Source: Gammaproteobacteria bacterium
Lineage (GTDB): Bacteria > Pseudomonadota > Gammaproteobacteria > Pseudomonadales > JAUIET01
NCBI GenBank assembly: GCA_030429735.1
Contig: JAUIET010000014.1
Span: 62,001 to 126,000, forward strand
Length of the DNA stretch: 64,000 nt
Reading direction: 5' to 3'
The notes beneath the pieces are model-generated. The model saw only the letters and a list, made by a program, of their open reading frames with translations. It ran no database searches and was not told the DNA's origin. Position numbers and translations under genes: made by a program. Shown here piece after piece: positions 27,142 to 35,145 of the stretch. How positions within the stretch are numbered: the stretch's first letter is position 1; each line of letters begins with the position of its first letter.

Positions 27142-28191
27142 TCAGGAGGCCGACGCAAACGTCTGGCCCGCTCCTAATGATCTTTCCGGGCCAAACACAG
27201 CGCTTGCTACTCGCGCCTTGTGCTCGCCACGGCTGCCCCAGGCACCAGCCAGGGCCCACGCGCGTTTCATAAATATCTGCAAATCCACCTCCCAGGTATA
27301 GCCCATGGCGCCATGCACCTGTATGCCGCTTTTCGCCGCCTGCGTCGCGGCTTCTGTAGCAGCCAGCTTCGCGTGCGATACATGTTGCGCCGCATCGCTG
27401 AGATTATGCGCCACCGAATACGCGGCGCGATACACCGGCGCCTTCGCAAACTCGGTTTTCACTGCTACATTCGCCAAATGGTGTTTGACCGCCTGAAACG
27501 ATCCAATAGGTTTGCCAAACTGGTTTCGCTCGGAGGTGTAGTTAACACTGAGCTCTATCATTCTCTGCGATAAACCGAGCAACTGCGCAGCCGCACCTAA
27601 GGCACCAAGATTAAACATCTTGGCTTGCAGCGCGACACCCCTGTCACCGTCTGCCAACACGTTTGCCTGGCTGGCGTCCCAAGACACGCTATACAGTCTG
27701 CGCCCGGGGTCTATGCTTTCTTGCAGCTCAAGCGTCGCATCAGCAGAGCTCACTAAATACACAGCGCTGTTTTCTTGAAGAATAAGGTATTCACTAAACT
27801 CGGCATCGGCCACTAACGCGCCTTCAGTCGCTTGAACAGCAACGGCAGATTGTCCTGTTGCTATCGCAGCAAGCACATCATCCTTACCAGCCTGTTGCAG
27901 AACAGGCGTTGCAACCAGCACTGTATCCACCAGCGGTTCAGGTAAAGCCGCCCGACCGCACTCTTCGGCCAGCAGAACGAAATCGATTTCGTTCATACCC
28001 AAACCACCATTGGCTTCCGACACCAACATACCGGTCAGGCCCAACTCAGCCAGTGCCGCCCACAGTTCTTTACAGCGACCACTCGGCGTATCCCAGCGCG
28101 CACGCAGCGATTCAGCCGTTACCTCATTGTTTAAGAATTCGCGTACGCTATCACGAAACAGTATTTGATCTTCGCTGAAAGTGAAATTCAT
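27142..28191 (-). CDS. Acyl-CoA dehydrogenase subunit (steroid cluster, FadE32-like)
   Basis: A 349-residue acyl-CoA dehydrogenase, shorter than full-length members, as typical of the smaller subunit in steroid alpha2beta2 dehydrogenases. The N terminus is MNFTFSEDQILFRDSVREFL. The C-terminal motifs are SERNQFGKPIGSFQAVKHHL and VHGAMGYTWEVDLQIFMKR, with a glutamate at the usual base position. The central S-x-P-x-x-G-S-D motif is not conserved. It is separated by 10 bases from the FadE31-like gene upstream, so the two probably form one heterotetrameric enzyme (inference from family behaviour and spacing). The start at ATG 28191 is placed where similarity begins. Confidence 0.85.
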   Translation of the reverse strand: MNFTFSEDQILFRDSVREFLNNEVTAESLRARWDTPSGRCKELWAALAELGLTGMLVSEANGGLGMNEIDFVLLAEECGRAALPEPLVDTVLVATPVLQQAGKDDVLAAIATGQSAVAVQATEGALVADAEFSEYLILQENSAVYLVSSADATLELQESIDPGRRLYSVSWDASQANVLADGDRGVALQAKMFNLGALGAAAQLLGLSQRMIELSVNYTSERNQFGKPIGSFQAVKHHLANVAVKTEFAKAPVYRAAYSVAHNLSDAAQHVSHAKLAATEAATQAAKSGIQVHGAMGYTWEVDLQIFMKRAWALAGAWGSRGEHKARVASAVFGPERSLGAGQTFASAS

Positions 28192-28201
28192 GCCCTTGTC
28201 C

Positions 28202-29368
28202 CTACGCGCGTGGCATACCAAGCATACGCTCGGCGATGATATTGCGCTGTATTTCATTGGTACCCGCGTAAATCGGGCCGGATTGCGCAAACAAGAAACC
28301 ATCCAGCCATCGCCCCACGCCCTCCGCGGCAGATGCATGTGGTAGCAGTTCTGCTCGGGCCCCCAATATACTCATAGCAGTTGCATGCATGTCCTGATCC
28401 AGCTCCGACCAGAATATTTTATTAGTACTGGACTCCGGCCCAATCTTGCCGCCTTGATTCAAGCGACAGGCAGTTTGGTAGGTGGTTAACGCGTAGGCTT
28501 CCGCTTGCATATAAGCCTGTAACACGGCCTCGCGTATTGCGGGATCCTGATCGGCCGATTCCTGATTTTCAATATACAACTCAACCAGGCGCCGCGCCGT
28601 TTCCTGAAAACGCGCTGGGCTTCGTAACATCAGGCCGCGTTCAAATCCTGCCGTGGCCATCGCCACTTGCCAACCTTCGCCGTCGCCGCCGAGCCGGTTT
28701 GATACATGCACTCTGACGTTGTCAAAAAATATCTCGGCAAAGCCGGGCAAACCGTCGAGCTGAGGAATGGGTCGTACAGTAATGCCCTCGGCATCGAGCG
28801 GTACAAGAATAAACGTTAGCCCTCTATGCCGCTCCGAATCCGGGTCGGTTCTGAACATGCCAAACAACCAGTCTGCATACACGGCACGCGTAGACCAGGT
28901 TTTCTGACCATTGATAACAAAGTACTCACCTTCAAGCTCAGCTTTAGAACGCATAGCCGCCATGTCGCTGCCGGCATTGGGTTCAGACCAGCCTTGCGCC
29001 CACACTTCTTCACCGGTTGCCATCTTAGGCAAAATACGCGCCTTTTGCTCTTCGGTTCCATATTCCATCAACGTGGGGGCTAGCAGGAAGATCCCATTCT
29101 GATTTACGCGTGTGGGTGCATTCGCTCGATAGTACTCTTCTTCGAAGATAAGCCATTGAATAAGGTCAAGGTTTCGACCACCGAATTCTTCCGGCCAGGT
29201 CACCATTCCCCAGCGCCCTTCGTTCATGGTTTTCTCCCACTCACGATGCTGCTGGAAGCCTTCTTCCGTATCGAAACTCTTCAGAGGCACGGATGGAACG
29301 TTAGCCTGCATCCAGGCTCTGACTTCCTCTCTGAATTCTTGTTGTTGTGGTGTATATTTTAAATCCAT
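28202..29368 (-). CDS. Acyl-CoA dehydrogenase (steroid cluster, FadE31-like)
   Basis: A 388-residue full-length acyl-CoA dehydrogenase. The substrate/FAD motif is WAQGWSEPNAGSDMA, with GQKTWSTRA next, and the C-terminal IYAGTNEIQRNIIAERMLG. The N-terminal segment VPLKSFDTEEGFQQHREWE and LSARF-like RSPARFQET resemble FadE31 of the KstR2 regulon. It probably pairs with the shorter dehydrogenase directly downstream to desaturate a C/D-ring-derived acyl-CoA. It is the first gene after the 419-base gap that carries repeat copies B and C. Confidence 0.86.
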   Translation of the reverse strand: MDLKYTPQQQEFREEVRAWMQANVPSVPLKSFDTEEGFQQHREWEKTMNEGRWGMVTWPEEFGGRNLDLIQWLIFEEEYYRANAPTRVNQNGIFLLAPTLMEYGTEEQKARILPKMATGEEVWAQGWSEPNAGSDMAAMRSKAELEGEYFVINGQKTWSTRAVYADWLFGMFRTDPDSERHRGLTFILVPLDAEGITVRPIPQLDGLPGFAEIFFDNVRVHVSNRLGGDGEGWQVAMATAGFERGLMLRSPARFQETARRLVELYIENQESADQDPAIREAVLQAYMQAEAYALTTYQTACRLNQGGKIGPESSTNKIFWSELDQDMHATAMSILGARAELLPHASAAEGVGRWLDGFLFAQSGPIYAGTNEIQRNIIAERMLGMPRA

Positions 29369-29414
29369 TGGCTCTTTATCTGCGAAACTATGTAGTACTT
29401 AATTCGCGACAAGC

Positions 29415-29559
29415 TCCATATCGCCCTCGCTAGACTCGCCGTAAACCCAGCCGCTCACGGCATCCTGCCTCCCGCGGCACTTGCACATCCCTGTGCATCG
29501 TCCATGGGGGCTCATTGAAAAGGTCCCTCTTTTCAATGGTCTAGCGAGGGCGATATGGA
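29415..29559 (-). repeat. Three-way-junction repeat element, copy B (reverse orientation, with internal insert)
   Basis: The outer arms are a perfect 20-base-pair inverted repeat (29415-29434 with 29540-29559). Read on the minus strand, the core has the inner hairpin ATTGAAAAG-AGGGAC-CTTTTCAAT (29514-29537), then GAGCCCCCATGGA, then about 52 extra bases (29449-29500), then GGGTTTACGGCG. The extra segment has its own palindromes: TGCACA-TCCC-TGTGCA (29482-29497) and GCCG-CTCA-CGGC (29450-29461). Confidence 0.75.
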
Positions 29560-29636
29560 ACTCGCCGCTTGCTGTGTGCCAAGCCCAAAAACAAAAATAT
29601 CTCACGCAAAATTAATTTAAATGTGGCACTGAGTGA

Positions 29637-29768
29637 GTTTTGGGAAGAATGCTTGCATGGCAAACCTTCAAAAAGAGGGACCTTTTTGAAGCCAAAAGTA
29701 GGTCCTCAAAGGAAGCCCCCATGGATGGGTTTACGGCGTGTTTGCCATGCAAGCATTCTTCCCAAAAC
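29637..29768 (+). repeat. Three-way-junction repeat element, copy C
   Basis: The outer arms are a perfect 29-base-pair inverted repeat (29637-29665 with 29740-29768), the longest of the three copies. Inside are the hairpin CTTCAAAAAG-AGGGAC-CTTTTTGAAG (29666-29691), 22 extra bases, then AGCCCCCATGGATGGGT and TTACGGCGT. It ends 20 bases from the ipdC stop. Confidence 0.8.
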
Positions 29769-29785
29769 GTGTTTAGAAACACGTT
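29766..29785 (-). terminator. Hairpin immediately after ipdC
   Basis: AACGTGTTT and AAACACGTT are complementary with a two-base centre, directly downstream of the ipdC stop on the minus strand and touching repeat copy C. There is no U-tract. It could stabilise the upstream transcript end. Confidence 0.4.
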
Positions 29786-29787
29786 GC

Positions 29788-30861
29788 TCAGTTAACACGC
29801 GTCGCCAAAACACGTAAGCGCTCTTCCGCCTCAGCCACAATCTCCTCAATCAACTCCGCACAAGACGGCAAACGATCAATAACACCAGCCACCTGCCCCG
29901 ACGGCAACACCCCCTCATCCGGATGCCCATCCACCATCGCCTTCTGAATAATCATCGGCGCATTCGCCGCCATTATCGACTGCGCCGGCGTCACGTCGCC
30001 TTCTTTTTGCATCGCAATCGCAGACTTCAGCAAGCCAAAAATACTGGCCCCGGTAAACTTCCGAAAGGCTAAACCATTTTTTACCGCAATCACCAGCTGC
30101 TTCATCGGCCCTGCTTTTTCCAGCTCCAATAACATTTTGTTCAGTATCATTCGTTGCGGCAACCCATCCATCGCTTTCGAGACTACTATCTCCGCCGGAT
30201 TGCCACAATCAAGATAACGCTGCTTTGTTTCCAGAGGTACCGGGCTGTCCGTAGTCAGTAAAAATCGCGTGCCCATAGCGATGCCTTCTGCACCATAAGC
30301 CAGAGCCGCGACCAAGCCGCGGCCGTCCTTAAACCCCCCGGCACCCAGTACAGGTATTTCACCTTTAACCGCATCAACCACGCCGGGCAGAAGCAAGGAT
30401 GTAGGAATCGCGCCGGTATGACCACCACCCTCACCGCCCTGCACGGTTACGGCATCGGCGCCCATCGCAATCGCTTTTACGGCATGCTTTGGCAATCCAA
30501 TCGTCGGCATGCACACCACACCGGCATCCTTTAGTTTTTTCACAAATTCCGGCCCGGGCGAGCGACTGTAACTGACCGCCCGAATACCATGCTCAACCAC
30601 TAGCTCAACAATATGAGCCGCATTGGGTTGGTACATATGAAAGTTCACGCCAAAAGGCTGATCAGTGAGCGCCTTAACTCGCAAAATATCGCGCTCCATC
30701 TCCTCTGGCGGAATGGTCGCCCCCGCCAAAAACCCAAAACCACCAGCATTACACGTTCCAGCCACCAGTTGTGGGTCAGCAACCCAACCCATTGCGGTTT
30801 GAATGATCGGGTACTTGCAGCCCAATAATTCGGTAATTCGGGTATTTAGAGAAACAGCCAC
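29788..30861 (-). CDS. ipdC: Nitronate monooxygenase-like flavoprotein, IpdC-like
   Basis: A 357-residue FMN-dependent TIM-barrel protein of the 2-nitropropane dioxygenase/nitronate monooxygenase superfamily. It shows PIIQTAMGWVADPQLV at the N terminus, the phosphate-binding VQGGEGGGHTG, and VLGAGGFKDGRGLVAALAYGA. In steroid degraders the family member encoded beside ipdAB is IpdC, thought to act between IpdF and ring D opening in generating HIEC-CoA. The adjacent ipdB and ipdA genes support that assignment over a detoxifying nitronate monooxygenase. It is separated from ipdB by 37 bases, and from the next gene downstream by the repeat-filled gap. Confidence 0.88.
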   Translation of the reverse strand: MAVSLNTRITELLGCKYPIIQTAMGWVADPQLVAGTCNAGGFGFLAGATIPPEEMERDILRVKALTDQPFGVNFHMYQPNAAHIVELVVEHGIRAVSYSRSPGPEFVKKLKDAGVVCMPTIGLPKHAVKAIAMGADAVTVQGGEGGGHTGAIPTSLLLPGVVDAVKGEIPVLGAGGFKDGRGLVAALAYGAEGIAMGTRFLLTTDSPVPLETKQRYLDCGNPAEIVVSKAMDGLPQRMILNKMLLELEKAGPMKQLVIAVKNGLAFRKFTGASIFGLLKSAIAMQKEGDVTPAQSIMAANAPMIIQKAMVDGHPDEGVLPSGQVAGVIDRLPSCAELIEEIVAEAEERLRVLATRVN

Positions 30862-30898
30862 TTGGAATTCCGTAGGATGTGAAGCGTAAACAGCAAGA

Positions 30899-31699
30899 CT
30901 AACTGCGATCCCCAGGAGGATCGTCCTTCAATTGCTTACTACGACTATTGTGCGGATCCATCTTCGCAATGATATCCAACTGCTCCTGAGTTGGGGCCGG
31001 CGTCACAGGAGTATCACCCTCAACGTAAACCTCAAACCCGGTATTCTCCAACACCTGCTCAACCGTAATACCCGGGTGCACTGACACCAGCCGAGCTTGA
31101 TGATCCGGCCCGCCAAAATCCATCACGCATAAGTCAGTCACAATGCGCCGAATATCAATATCATCCAGACTATGCCCCTTGGGTAGCCTTGCCGGGTTGT
31201 AGCCAATACTGGACACGAAATCACATTCGCCTTCTACAAATACACGATTTGAGTGCGAGGGAACGAAAAAACTGTTGGGATGGCTGATGGAGTTGCCCGG
31301 AAAACCGCGTGCTCCCAGCATCATCACTTTAGGCCGCGCATAAGTACCCCCCAGAGCCGACGTATTTGACTGCCCAAAGCGGTCCACCTGGGTAGGGCCT
31401 AACATCGCATGGCGCCGTCCGCTCCACACATTGTCGAATATCCGCGAGAAGCCCATCCAGCTCTCTTTCGCTGGCACGAAACTGTCGCCTCGGTCGCCAA
31501 GCGGATTAGGTTCGGCCAGCATCCACGCTTCCGAGTCCGTCATCATCAGCTCAGTATTCGAAGTTTTCATCGCCAGGCTGGCCGCAATGCGCGGAATCAC
31601 ACCGATGCCGGTTGCCAGCACTTCACCGTCACCAACAAAGGCCTCAGAGCATGCCGTGATGCACAATTCGGCAAGGGTATATTGTGGAGTTTCACTCAT
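30899..31699 (-). CDS. ipdB: CoA-transferase-family beta subunit, IpdB-like (COCHEA-CoA hydrolase)
   Basis: A 266-residue class I CoA-transferase-fold beta subunit. Visible features are TLAELCITACSEAFVGDGEV, ATGIGVIPRIAASLA, GPTQVDRFGQSNTS and the C-terminal LPKGHSLDDIDIRRIVTDL. In steroid degraders IpdAB is a ring-cleaving hydrolase that opens ring C of COCHEA-CoA rather than a CoA transferase. The neighbours ipdA (upstream) and ipdC (downstream) give the same context here. ATG 31699 is chosen because the family homology starts at SETPQYTLAELC; the longer frame overlaps ipdA. The gap to ipdA is 34 bases. Confidence 0.88.
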   Translation of the reverse strand: MSETPQYTLAELCITACSEAFVGDGEVLATGIGVIPRIAASLAMKTSNTELMMTDSEAWMLAEPNPLGDRGDSFVPAKESWMGFSRIFDNVWSGRRHAMLGPTQVDRFGQSNTSALGGTYARPKVMMLGARGFPGNSISHPNSFFVPSHSNRVFVEGECDFVSSIGYNPARLPKGHSLDDIDIRRIVTDLCVMDFGGPDHQARLVSVHPGITVEQVLENTGFEVYVEGDTPVTPAPTQEQLDIIAKMDPHNSRSKQLKDDPPGDRS

Positions 31700-31733
31700 T
31701 GCAAGATTCTCGTCGCGGTCTAAAGTGCAGGAC

Positions 31734-32609
31734 TTAGTAAGTTGGGATAGGCAGTTTGCGAATAGCATCCAAGCCACCAACAAGAGCCTGATATTCGTCT
31801 TCCGTTTTGCCGTTAATGTATTTATCAGCGTAAGCCGCAAAGCCACCTTCTTTCACTGAGCCTGCATATTCTTTGAAGTGCGCTACGTCAAAACCGTATT
31901 CCGGGGTACAGGAGGTGGGATGCGCACCACCGGCAATCGGGATAACACCTGTGGTTTGTGAACGCTCCCAATGCACCAAACGCGCCTCAGCGTCGGCATG
32001 GAACGTATCCGTTGGCACTAATTCATCACAGCTGACATACGTCTTGTTTGCGGCGCGTGCGAACCAGTCATCCATATAATGGTCCGGCCCCTTAATCTGA
32101 CACACTCCTCTGCGGTCGGCACGATCCACATGCAGTAACGACGCGTCAAGGTGCAGTGCCGGCATGGCTACCCATTCTTTGTCATCATACGGGCTGTCGA
32201 CAATTTTCAGTTCGTCGCTCCTGCTGACAATATCAGTGCCCAAACCAACCTGAGTTGGGATAAACGGGCACCCCCACGCAGCCGCTCTGAGGCCAAGCAG
32301 CATCATGCCTTCGTCAACTTCCATCACTTCAATGTCGCCAGACTGGCGTGCTTGCCGGAAATACGGCTCAAGCGGGATAAAATCCAAAGAGACAAACGCA
32401 AAGACCAGTTTCTTAACCTTGCCCGCAGCACACAGCATGCCAACGTCAGCACCACCGTAGGATACAATCGTCAGGTCTGTCAGGTCGGAGCGCACAATCT
32501 CGCGCACCAGGGCCATGGGTTTTCGGCGCGGACCCCAGCCGCCGATTCCAATGGTCATGCCATCTTGCAGCTCACTAACCACCTGCGCGGCAGTCATTTC
32601 TTTGTTCAT
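31734..32609 (-). CDS. ipdA: CoA-transferase-family alpha subunit, IpdA-like (COCHEA-CoA hydrolase)
   Basis: A 291-residue alpha subunit with the class I CoA-transferase opening AAQVVSELQDGMTIGIGGWG, SYGGADVGMLCAAGKV, and a long C-terminal part including HVDRADRRGVCQIKGPDHYMDD. With IpdB it should form the heterodimeric ring C hydrolase. It is the first gene in transcription order of the run ipdA-ipdB-ipdC. A 231-base gap with the divergent DUF937 gene must hold its promoter, but I see neither a convincing KstR2-type palindrome nor a clear sigma-70 box there. Confidence 0.9.
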   Translation of the reverse strand: MNKEMTAAQVVSELQDGMTIGIGGWGPRRKPMALVREIVRSDLTDLTIVSYGGADVGMLCAAGKVKKLVFAFVSLDFIPLEPYFRQARQSGDIEVMEVDEGMMLLGLRAAAWGCPFIPTQVGLGTDIVSRSDELKIVDSPYDDKEWVAMPALHLDASLLHVDRADRRGVCQIKGPDHYMDDWFARAANKTYVSCDELVPTDTFHADAEARLVHWERSQTTGVIPIAGGAHPTSCTPEYGFDVAHFKEYAGSVKEGGFAAYADKYINGKTEDEYQALVGGLDAIRKLPIPTY

Positions 32610-32840
32610 GCAATCTCCGAATCACGCGTCAGTACCGGCACCAGGCAAAAACGCCGCAAGCCCCTGATAACTCACTATTTTAACCCGATCTACACGATGC
32701 GATGCAGGAATGACCATTACTTAATTCGGATCAAGAACATTGCCCGGTGTCTGCTGTGATACAACTTTATACGCTCTACCGCTGGCAATTGCCGTGCAGG
32801 CCTATTACTGTACAAGCGACCCCCCAATGAGGCGCAGATT

Positions 32841-33401
32841 ATGAACATACTTGGCACTCTTCTCGAAAACCCCGCAATACTTGGCCAACTGTCACAGCAG
32901 TTTTCGCTGTCAAAAGGCGACACCAGCTCGGTGCTGGGGCAGCTTGTTCCGGTGTTGGCAAAGGGCATGAAAGCGAATACACAGCAACCCTCGGGGCTGG
33001 AATCGCTGGCGTCTGCATTATCAAAAGGCCAGCACGCCCAATATTTTGACAATCCCTCCGCCGCAACCAGGGAAGATGCGGTTCAGGACGGCAACGCTAT
33101 TCTCGGCCATTTGCTGGGCAGCAAAGATGTGAGCCGCAGTTTGGCCGGGCGCGCAGAACAAAACACAGGTGTAAGCTCAGACCTGATCAAGAAAATGCTG
33201 CCGGTGGTGGCCGCTCTTGCAATGGGTGCCCTCAGCAAAAAAAGCTCCGGTGCCGCAGCCAGCAATATGGCACCTCAGGCACAAGCTCCGGCACAGGGCG
33301 GCGCGCTTGGTGGATTGCTGGAAAGCTTTCTTGACGTTGATGGCGACGGCAGCATGGCGGATGATTTACTGGGTATGGCGGGTAAATTTTTTACGAAATA
33401 A
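32841..33401 (+). CDS. DUF937-family protein
   Basis: A 186-residue protein of the DUF937 (YidB-like) family. The N terminus MNILGTLLENPAILGQLSQQF and alternating Gly/Ser/Ala-rich helices are typical. Near the C terminus FLDVDGDGSMADDLLG resembles the calcium-binding DxDxDG loop often seen at the end of these proteins. Function is unknown. It is the only plus-strand gene within the steroid cluster, between ipdA and the fadD3-like gene, and probably unrelated to it. Confidence 0.82.
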   Translation: MNILGTLLENPAILGQLSQQFSLSKGDTSSVLGQLVPVLAKGMKANTQQPSGLESLASALSKGQHAQYFDNPSAATREDAVQDGNAILGHLLGSKDVSRSLAGRAEQNTGVSSDLIKKMLPVVAALAMGALSKKSSGAAASNMAPQAQAPAQGGALGGLLESFLDVDGDGSMADDLLGMAGKFFTK

Positions 33402-33484
33402 TCTCGCCGGCAGCGAATCTCTCAGCCGGAATTGCGGCGCCGCGTACAGTGCGCGCTCTACGCAGAAGTTGTCAGTGCTGAGTG

Positions 33485-35047
33485 TCAGGTTTCTCTGGCT
33501 CTCAGCTCTGTTTTCAGTACTTTACCCGACGCATTGAGCGGCAGCGCATCGATGAATTCCACGTAGCGTGGGGCCTTGTAGTTCGCCATATTTTCACGGC
33601 ACCAGGCTATCACCTCGTCGGCTTGCAAATTGGCACCTTCTGCCTGAACGATAAAGGCTTTTGCCACTTCACCCATTCGCTCATCAGGCACACCGATAAC
33701 CGCTGCTTGAGCAACACCCTTTAGAGAGCACAGTGCATTCTCAATCTCAGCCGGGTAGCAATTGAAACCGCCGGTGATAAACATATCCTTGATCCGATCT
33801 GTAATAGCGATATAGCCTTGCGCATTCATTACCGCCACGTCACCAGTGTGCAACCAACCGTCTTTGTCGATGGTGTTCGCAGTTTCCTCTGGCAAATCAA
33901 AATAACCTTGCATCACATTGAAGCCGCGAACCCATACTTCGCCTGGCTCACCACGCGGCACTTCATTGCCTTCTGAATCCACGCATTTTACTTCCACATC
34001 AGGCATGGCTCTTCCGGAGGTGGTTGCGATAAGTTCAGCACCATCTGCTTCCCGGCAAATGCTTACAACGCCGCACGTTTCGGTCAAGCCATAGGCCGTC
34101 AGCACCGTATCGAAACCCAGCTCGCTGGACATCTGTCGAACCAGCTCCACCGGCACCGAAGCCGCACCCGTGACCGCCAAACGCAAGCTGCTGAGGTCAT
34201 AGCGCTCTCTTTTCGGGTGCACCAACAGCGACTGATAAATAGTGGGCGCCCCGGGCAACATTGTAATTTTGTCTTTTTCTATGCGCTCCAGCACCACGTC
34301 AATATCAAACGTTTTGATCGGCAGCATTTTTGCGCCGCGCAGAATCGCAGATAGCCAGCCAGCCTTGTAGCCGAACGAGTGAAAAAACGGATTGATAATA
34401 AGGTAGTTGTCCGCGCTGTTCAGGCCGACTACCGAAGACCAGATCTCAAACGTTTTGATGTTTTGGCCATGCGAGGTAACGACACCTTTGGGCTCGCCGG
34501 TCGTACCCGAGGTAAACAGCATATCCAGCGGGTCTTCAGGGTCAACGTCAGCGGAGAATTGTTCGGCCAATGCCGGGTCCACCTGATTGCCAGCGGCCAT
34601 AAAATCTGACCAGTGAATGGTGTTGTCCGAATCACCGCGAAACATAACAATCTGCCTAAGCTCCGGCAAATCCTGCTCAGCGATAAGTGCTGCATAGTCC
34701 ACATCGAGAAAACCACTGAGCGTAAACAGCATCTTGGCGCCGCTCTTGCACAGTTGGAACGCCGCCTCTGGCCCCTTTAACCGGGTATTCAACGGTAGCA
34801 ATACCGCGCCAACTGACTGCAAGCCAATCGCAGCAATGATCCACTCTGGGATGTTCGGTGCCCAAATGGCAACTCGGTCACCCTTGCTAATGCCCTGCGC
34901 AATAAAAGCGCGAGCAGCTTGAATACGTGCAGCTTCCAGCTCGTTATAGGTGTAACTGATCGCGCGATCGACGAGTGCAACTTTGTCGCCGTATTGCTCT
35001 GCCGCCGAACGCACTACTTGCGGCATTGTTTTTTGTGTTTGGGTCAT
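33485..35047 (-). CDS. fadD3: Acyl-CoA synthetase, FadD3-like (HIP-CoA ligase)
   Basis: A 520-residue adenylate-forming ligase. The P-loop motif is FTSGTTGEPKG, A5 is YGLTETCG, A7 is WLHTGDVA, and A8 is ITDRIKDMFITGGFNCYPAEIE. The catalytic lysine of A10 is in ASGKVLKTEL. Length and the GGFNCYPAEIE variant fit FadD3, which activates HIP, the C/D-ring propanoate left after steroid A/B-ring removal. Context (ipdAB, ipdC, ipdF, fadE30) supports this over a generic fatty acyl-CoA ligase. ATG 35047 is used; a start at 35164 would run into the upstream MBL gene. Confidence 0.83.
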   Translation of the reverse strand: MTQTQKTMPQVVRSAAEQYGDKVALVDRAISYTYNELEAARIQAARAFIAQGISKGDRVAIWAPNIPEWIIAAIGLQSVGAVLLPLNTRLKGPEAAFQLCKSGAKMLFTLSGFLDVDYAALIAEQDLPELRQIVMFRGDSDNTIHWSDFMAAGNQVDPALAEQFSADVDPEDPLDMLFTSGTTGEPKGVVTSHGQNIKTFEIWSSVVGLNSADNYLIINPFFHSFGYKAGWLSAILRGAKMLPIKTFDIDVVLERIEKDKITMLPGAPTIYQSLLVHPKRERYDLSSLRLAVTGAASVPVELVRQMSSELGFDTVLTAYGLTETCGVVSICREADGAELIATTSGRAMPDVEVKCVDSEGNEVPRGEPGEVWVRGFNVMQGYFDLPEETANTIDKDGWLHTGDVAVMNAQGYIAITDRIKDMFITGGFNCYPAEIENALCSLKGVAQAAVIGVPDERMGEVAKAFIVQAEGANLQADEVIAWCRENMANYKAPRYVEFIDALPLNASGKVLKTELRARET

Positions 35048-35145
35048 TGTAAGTATGGGTCCTGCCAGTCCAGTTCGGAGCAAAATACGAGTGACGATAG
35101 TGCACGCGGTGAGCGAAGGCTGGCTTCCCTTGTTCTTCCTACGAT

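Larger units (their letters stand above)
29369..29787. other. Gene-free gap in the steroid cluster, largely repeat elements
   Basis: No credible gene lies in these 419 bases between ipdC and the FadE31-like gene, both on the minus strand. Two copies of the repeat found at 24941-25050 occupy most of it, in opposite orientations, with only 77 bases between their arms. That spacer (29560-29636) has no obvious structure. Confidence 0.8.

Noticed and set aside
29415..29768. The two adjacent repeats as a CRISPR array
   Set aside because: There are only two units, in opposite orientations, with long inverted arms, no regular spacers and no cas genes.
32610..32840. KstR2-type operator upstream of ipdA
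   Set aside because: I searched the gap by eye for a long palindrome of the AAGCAAG type and found none.
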